Origin: Flavobacterium psychrophilum
GTDB lineage: Bacteria; Bacteroidota; Bacteroidia; Flavobacteriales; Flavobacteriaceae
Direction: 5' to 3'
DNA: 13,711 nucleotides
NCBI GenBank assembly: GCA_020720185.1
Contig: DYPB01000059.1
Coordinates: 1 to 13,711 of the forward strand
This document shows, piece after piece, positions 12,333 through 13,711 of the stretch. Position 1 is the stretch's first letter, and every line of letters starts with the position of its first letter. Under the pieces are notes generated by a model. The model was not told where the DNA came from. It made no database searches and saw only the letters and a program-made list of their open reading frames with translations. The position numbers and the translations under genes were made by a program.

Positions 12333-12749
12333 ATGCCAATAAATTATAAATTATATCCAAAAAATTGGAAAACAGAAATTCGTCCTGCAATATTAAAACG
12401 AGCGAATAATCGTTGCGAAATTTGTAACGTACAGAATTATTCAGAAGGATTTAGAAATAAAGAAGGTCATTTTTACACAACCGAATATATTATTTCAGAA
12501 TTAGAAAATAGTGGTGTGGATATGTTTGAAGATGAATTATTTAATTGTGTTCAAAAAGATGGACAAGTTAAGCCGATTAAAATAGTTTTAACAATTGCCC
12601 ATTTAGACCATGATATATCAAATAATGATTATTCAAATTTAAAGGCACTTTGTCAAAAATGCCATTTAGATTATGACAAAAATTATCATAAAGAAAATAG
12701 AAAAAATACGCTTATGAAAAAAAAGGGAATTATAAAATTAACATTTTAA
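12333..12749 (+). CDS. HNH endonuclease
   Basis: This 138-residue protein has the features of a phage HNH nuclease: a Cys pair C28-xx-C31 (CEIC) after the helix TEIRPAILKRANNR, then IAHLDHDISNNDYSNLKALC with H90, D92, H93 and N102 (the metal-binding and catalytic area), and C107-xx-C110-H111. This gives a zinc-stabilised beta-beta-alpha HNH core. The insert between residues 38 and 80 is longer than in minimal HNH proteins. It lies next to the adenine methyltransferase, so a homing-type or restriction-type nuclease protected by the methyltransferase is possible. Confidence 0.8.
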   Translation: MPINYKLYPKNWKTEIRPAILKRANNRCEICNVQNYSEGFRNKEGHFYTTEYIISELENSGVDMFEDELFNCVQKDGQVKPIKIVLTIAHLDHDISNNDYSNLKALCQKCHLDYDKNYHKENRKNTLMKKKGIIKLTF

Positions 12750-12763
12750 ACAACAAGTAACAC

Positions 12764-13639
12764 ATGAAATTAGGTATTCCGTACATGGGCAGCAAGCGTG
12801 GAATAGCAAAAAATATTGTAGATTTTATAAAATTTGATAATCCTAATGCTAAATATTTTTACGATTTATTTGGCGGCGGCGGTGCAATTAGTTTTCAAGC
12901 ATTAAACTCTTTTGAATATGTATTCTATAATGAACTCAATAAAGGGGTTGTAGAATTACTAAAAAAAATTATAAAAGATGTAGTTACTCCCGAATTTTAT
13001 AAGTGGGTGGATAGAGATACGTTTAATAAATATAAAAATGATGATGATTGGTACGGTGGGCTAATTAAAACTTGTTGGAGTTTTGGTAACAATCAAAAAG
13101 ATTATCTATATGGTCGTCATCTTGAAGAAAAGAAACGGTTGTTGCACGAAATAATTGTAAATAGGTGTAATGTATCAAGGGATAAGTTTAAAGAGCTTAC
13201 GGGGCTTTATATCGAAGATAATTATCTTAGAAAAGAAACAATCAACGATAGAAGACTTGATGTTATGAAATTAGTTAAGTCTGTAGTTGGTAGATTTGAT
13301 ATTGAACAATTACAACAATTACAACAATTAGAACGATTACAACAATTAGAACGACTAAAAGGATTGAACATATCAAATAAAAGTTATCTTGATGTTGAAA
13401 TAAATACTCCAACAGAGGAAACAATAATCTATTTAGACCCACCATATTTAAAAACAAGAAAGTATCAAGAAAATATTTGTCACAATGAGCTTATGGAATA
13501 TATCAAACAAAGTCCATACAAAATCTATGTTTCAAGTTACGAGTTTGATTTGCCGGAAGTTGGAAATATAAACAAGAGGTGTACCCTAAATGGAACAGCA
13601 AATAACAAAGTAGTTGAAAAATTATTTTGCAATAAATAA
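12764..13639 (+). CDS. Dam-like N6-adenine DNA methyltransferase
   Basis: This 291-residue protein matches the D12 class of adenine methyltransferases. Motifs: YMGSKRGIA at 7-15, the SAM site FGGGGAIS at 36-43, DPPY at 225-228 (catalytic motif IV), CWSFGNNQKDYLYG at 104-117, and the C-terminal YVSSYEF-like strand. The linker at 181-201 is a tandem repeat of three residues (QQL, ERL, encoded by seven 9-bp units at 13304-13366), which probably varies in length without changing the frame. It methylates adenine in DNA and may protect phage DNA or modify it for regulation. It follows the HNH gene by 14 bases. Confidence 0.85.
   Translation: MKLGIPYMGSKRGIAKNIVDFIKFDNPNAKYFYDLFGGGGAISFQALNSFEYVFYNELNKGVVELLKKIIKDVVTPEFYKWVDRDTFNKYKNDDDWYGGLIKTCWSFGNNQKDYLYGRHLEEKKRLLHEIIVNRCNVSRDKFKELTGLYIEDNYLRKETINDRRLDVMKLVKSVVGRFDIEQLQQLQQLERLQQLERLKGLNISNKSYLDVEINTPTEETIIYLDPPYLKTRKYQENICHNELMEYIKQSPYKIYVSSYEFDLPEVGNINKRCTLNGTANNKVVEKLFCNK
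13304..13366 (+). repeat. 9-bp tandem repeat in the adenine methyltransferase gene
   Basis: Seven in-frame 9-bp units at 13304-13366 encode EQL, QQL, QQL, ERL, QQL, ERL and KGL. The period allows slippage in whole codons. The repeat lies in the linker before the catalytic motif IV, so length changes could alter specificity or activity while keeping the protein intact. Confidence 0.75.
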
Positions 13640-13656
13640 AATCGAAAATTTTGCAG

Positions 13657-13665
13657 TATATTTGC
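13657..13665 (+). promoter_or_regulatory. -7-like element at the right edge (weak)
   Basis: TATATTTGC occurs here as at 6557-6565. It lies 18 bases after the stop of the last gene and may drive a gene beyond the window, but no TTG lies at the proper spacing upstream (the nearest is 27 bases away). Confidence 0.3.
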
Positions 13666-13711
13666 AATGTAAAATATAAAAAAACTAAAACGTTCTTACA
13701 TCAGGAAACGA

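Noticed and set aside
13275..13457. Hydrophobic - strand open frame over the methyltransferase repeat
   Set aside because: Its hydrophobic runs are the reverse reading of the CAA/TTA repeat, and it lies entirely in a well-supported + strand gene.

Overview
The window looks like a stretch of an AT-rich tailed-phage (or prophage) genome that infects a member of the Bacteroidota. All credible genes lie on the + strand and are tightly packed. They follow the usual phage order: end of a structural region, lysis genes, then early recombination, replication and DNA-modification genes. The host guess rests on four things: AT-rich start regions without regular Shine-Dalgarno sequences, a good TTG-N19-TAnnTTTG promoter of the Bacteroidota type near 8346-8375, the low G+C content, and protein types common in phages of Bacteroides and Flavobacteria. 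No integrase, repressor, capsid, portal or terminase gene is visible, so free phage and prophage cannot be told apart.

Layout. Positions 2-313 are the 3' end of an unidentified gene. Positions 315-2724 form a lysis block: a small membrane protein, a holin of the Phage_holin_4 kind, a small unknown protein, an M15-type peptidoglycan peptidase as endolysin, and two overlapping genes that look like a spanin pair. Positions 2725-3031 are non-coding and hold a clear terminator followed by phased A-tracts and a candidate early promoter. Positions 3032-6526 are an early and recombination block: a small HTH protein, a small acidic protein, a coiled-coil DUF1351-like protein, a possible ssDNA-binding accessory protein, a YqaJ exonuclease, a NinB-like protein and a NinG/HNH-like zinc protein.

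Positions 6527-6682 are non-coding and can fold into a structured RNA that ends in a U-tract. It is followed by the replication initiator gene (6683-7504), which carries two clusters of the repeat AAGGGGCT, a likely replication origin as in lambda O. A DUF6633-like replication accessory gene comes next. A second A-tract region and the best promoter (8346-8375) start a run of small genes, an ASCH protein with a duplicated tail, a Dcm-like protein, a possible sliding-clamp-like protein, a PAPS-reductase-like PP-loop enzyme, an HNH endonuclease and a Dam-like adenine methyltransferase.

How the genes work together: the holin, peptidase and spanins release progeny. The exonuclease, NinB, NinG and putative SSB serve recombination-linked replication, and the initiator and its partner start replication. 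The distal cluster (two methyltransferases, a PP-loop enzyme and an HNH nuclease) probably modifies phage DNA and counters host restriction. The most unusual features are the iteron clusters that run through all three reading frames of the initiator gene, the structured RNA just before it, the 26-residue duplication in the ASCH protein, and a short remnant resembling the end of the Dcm-like gene in front of the PP-loop gene.
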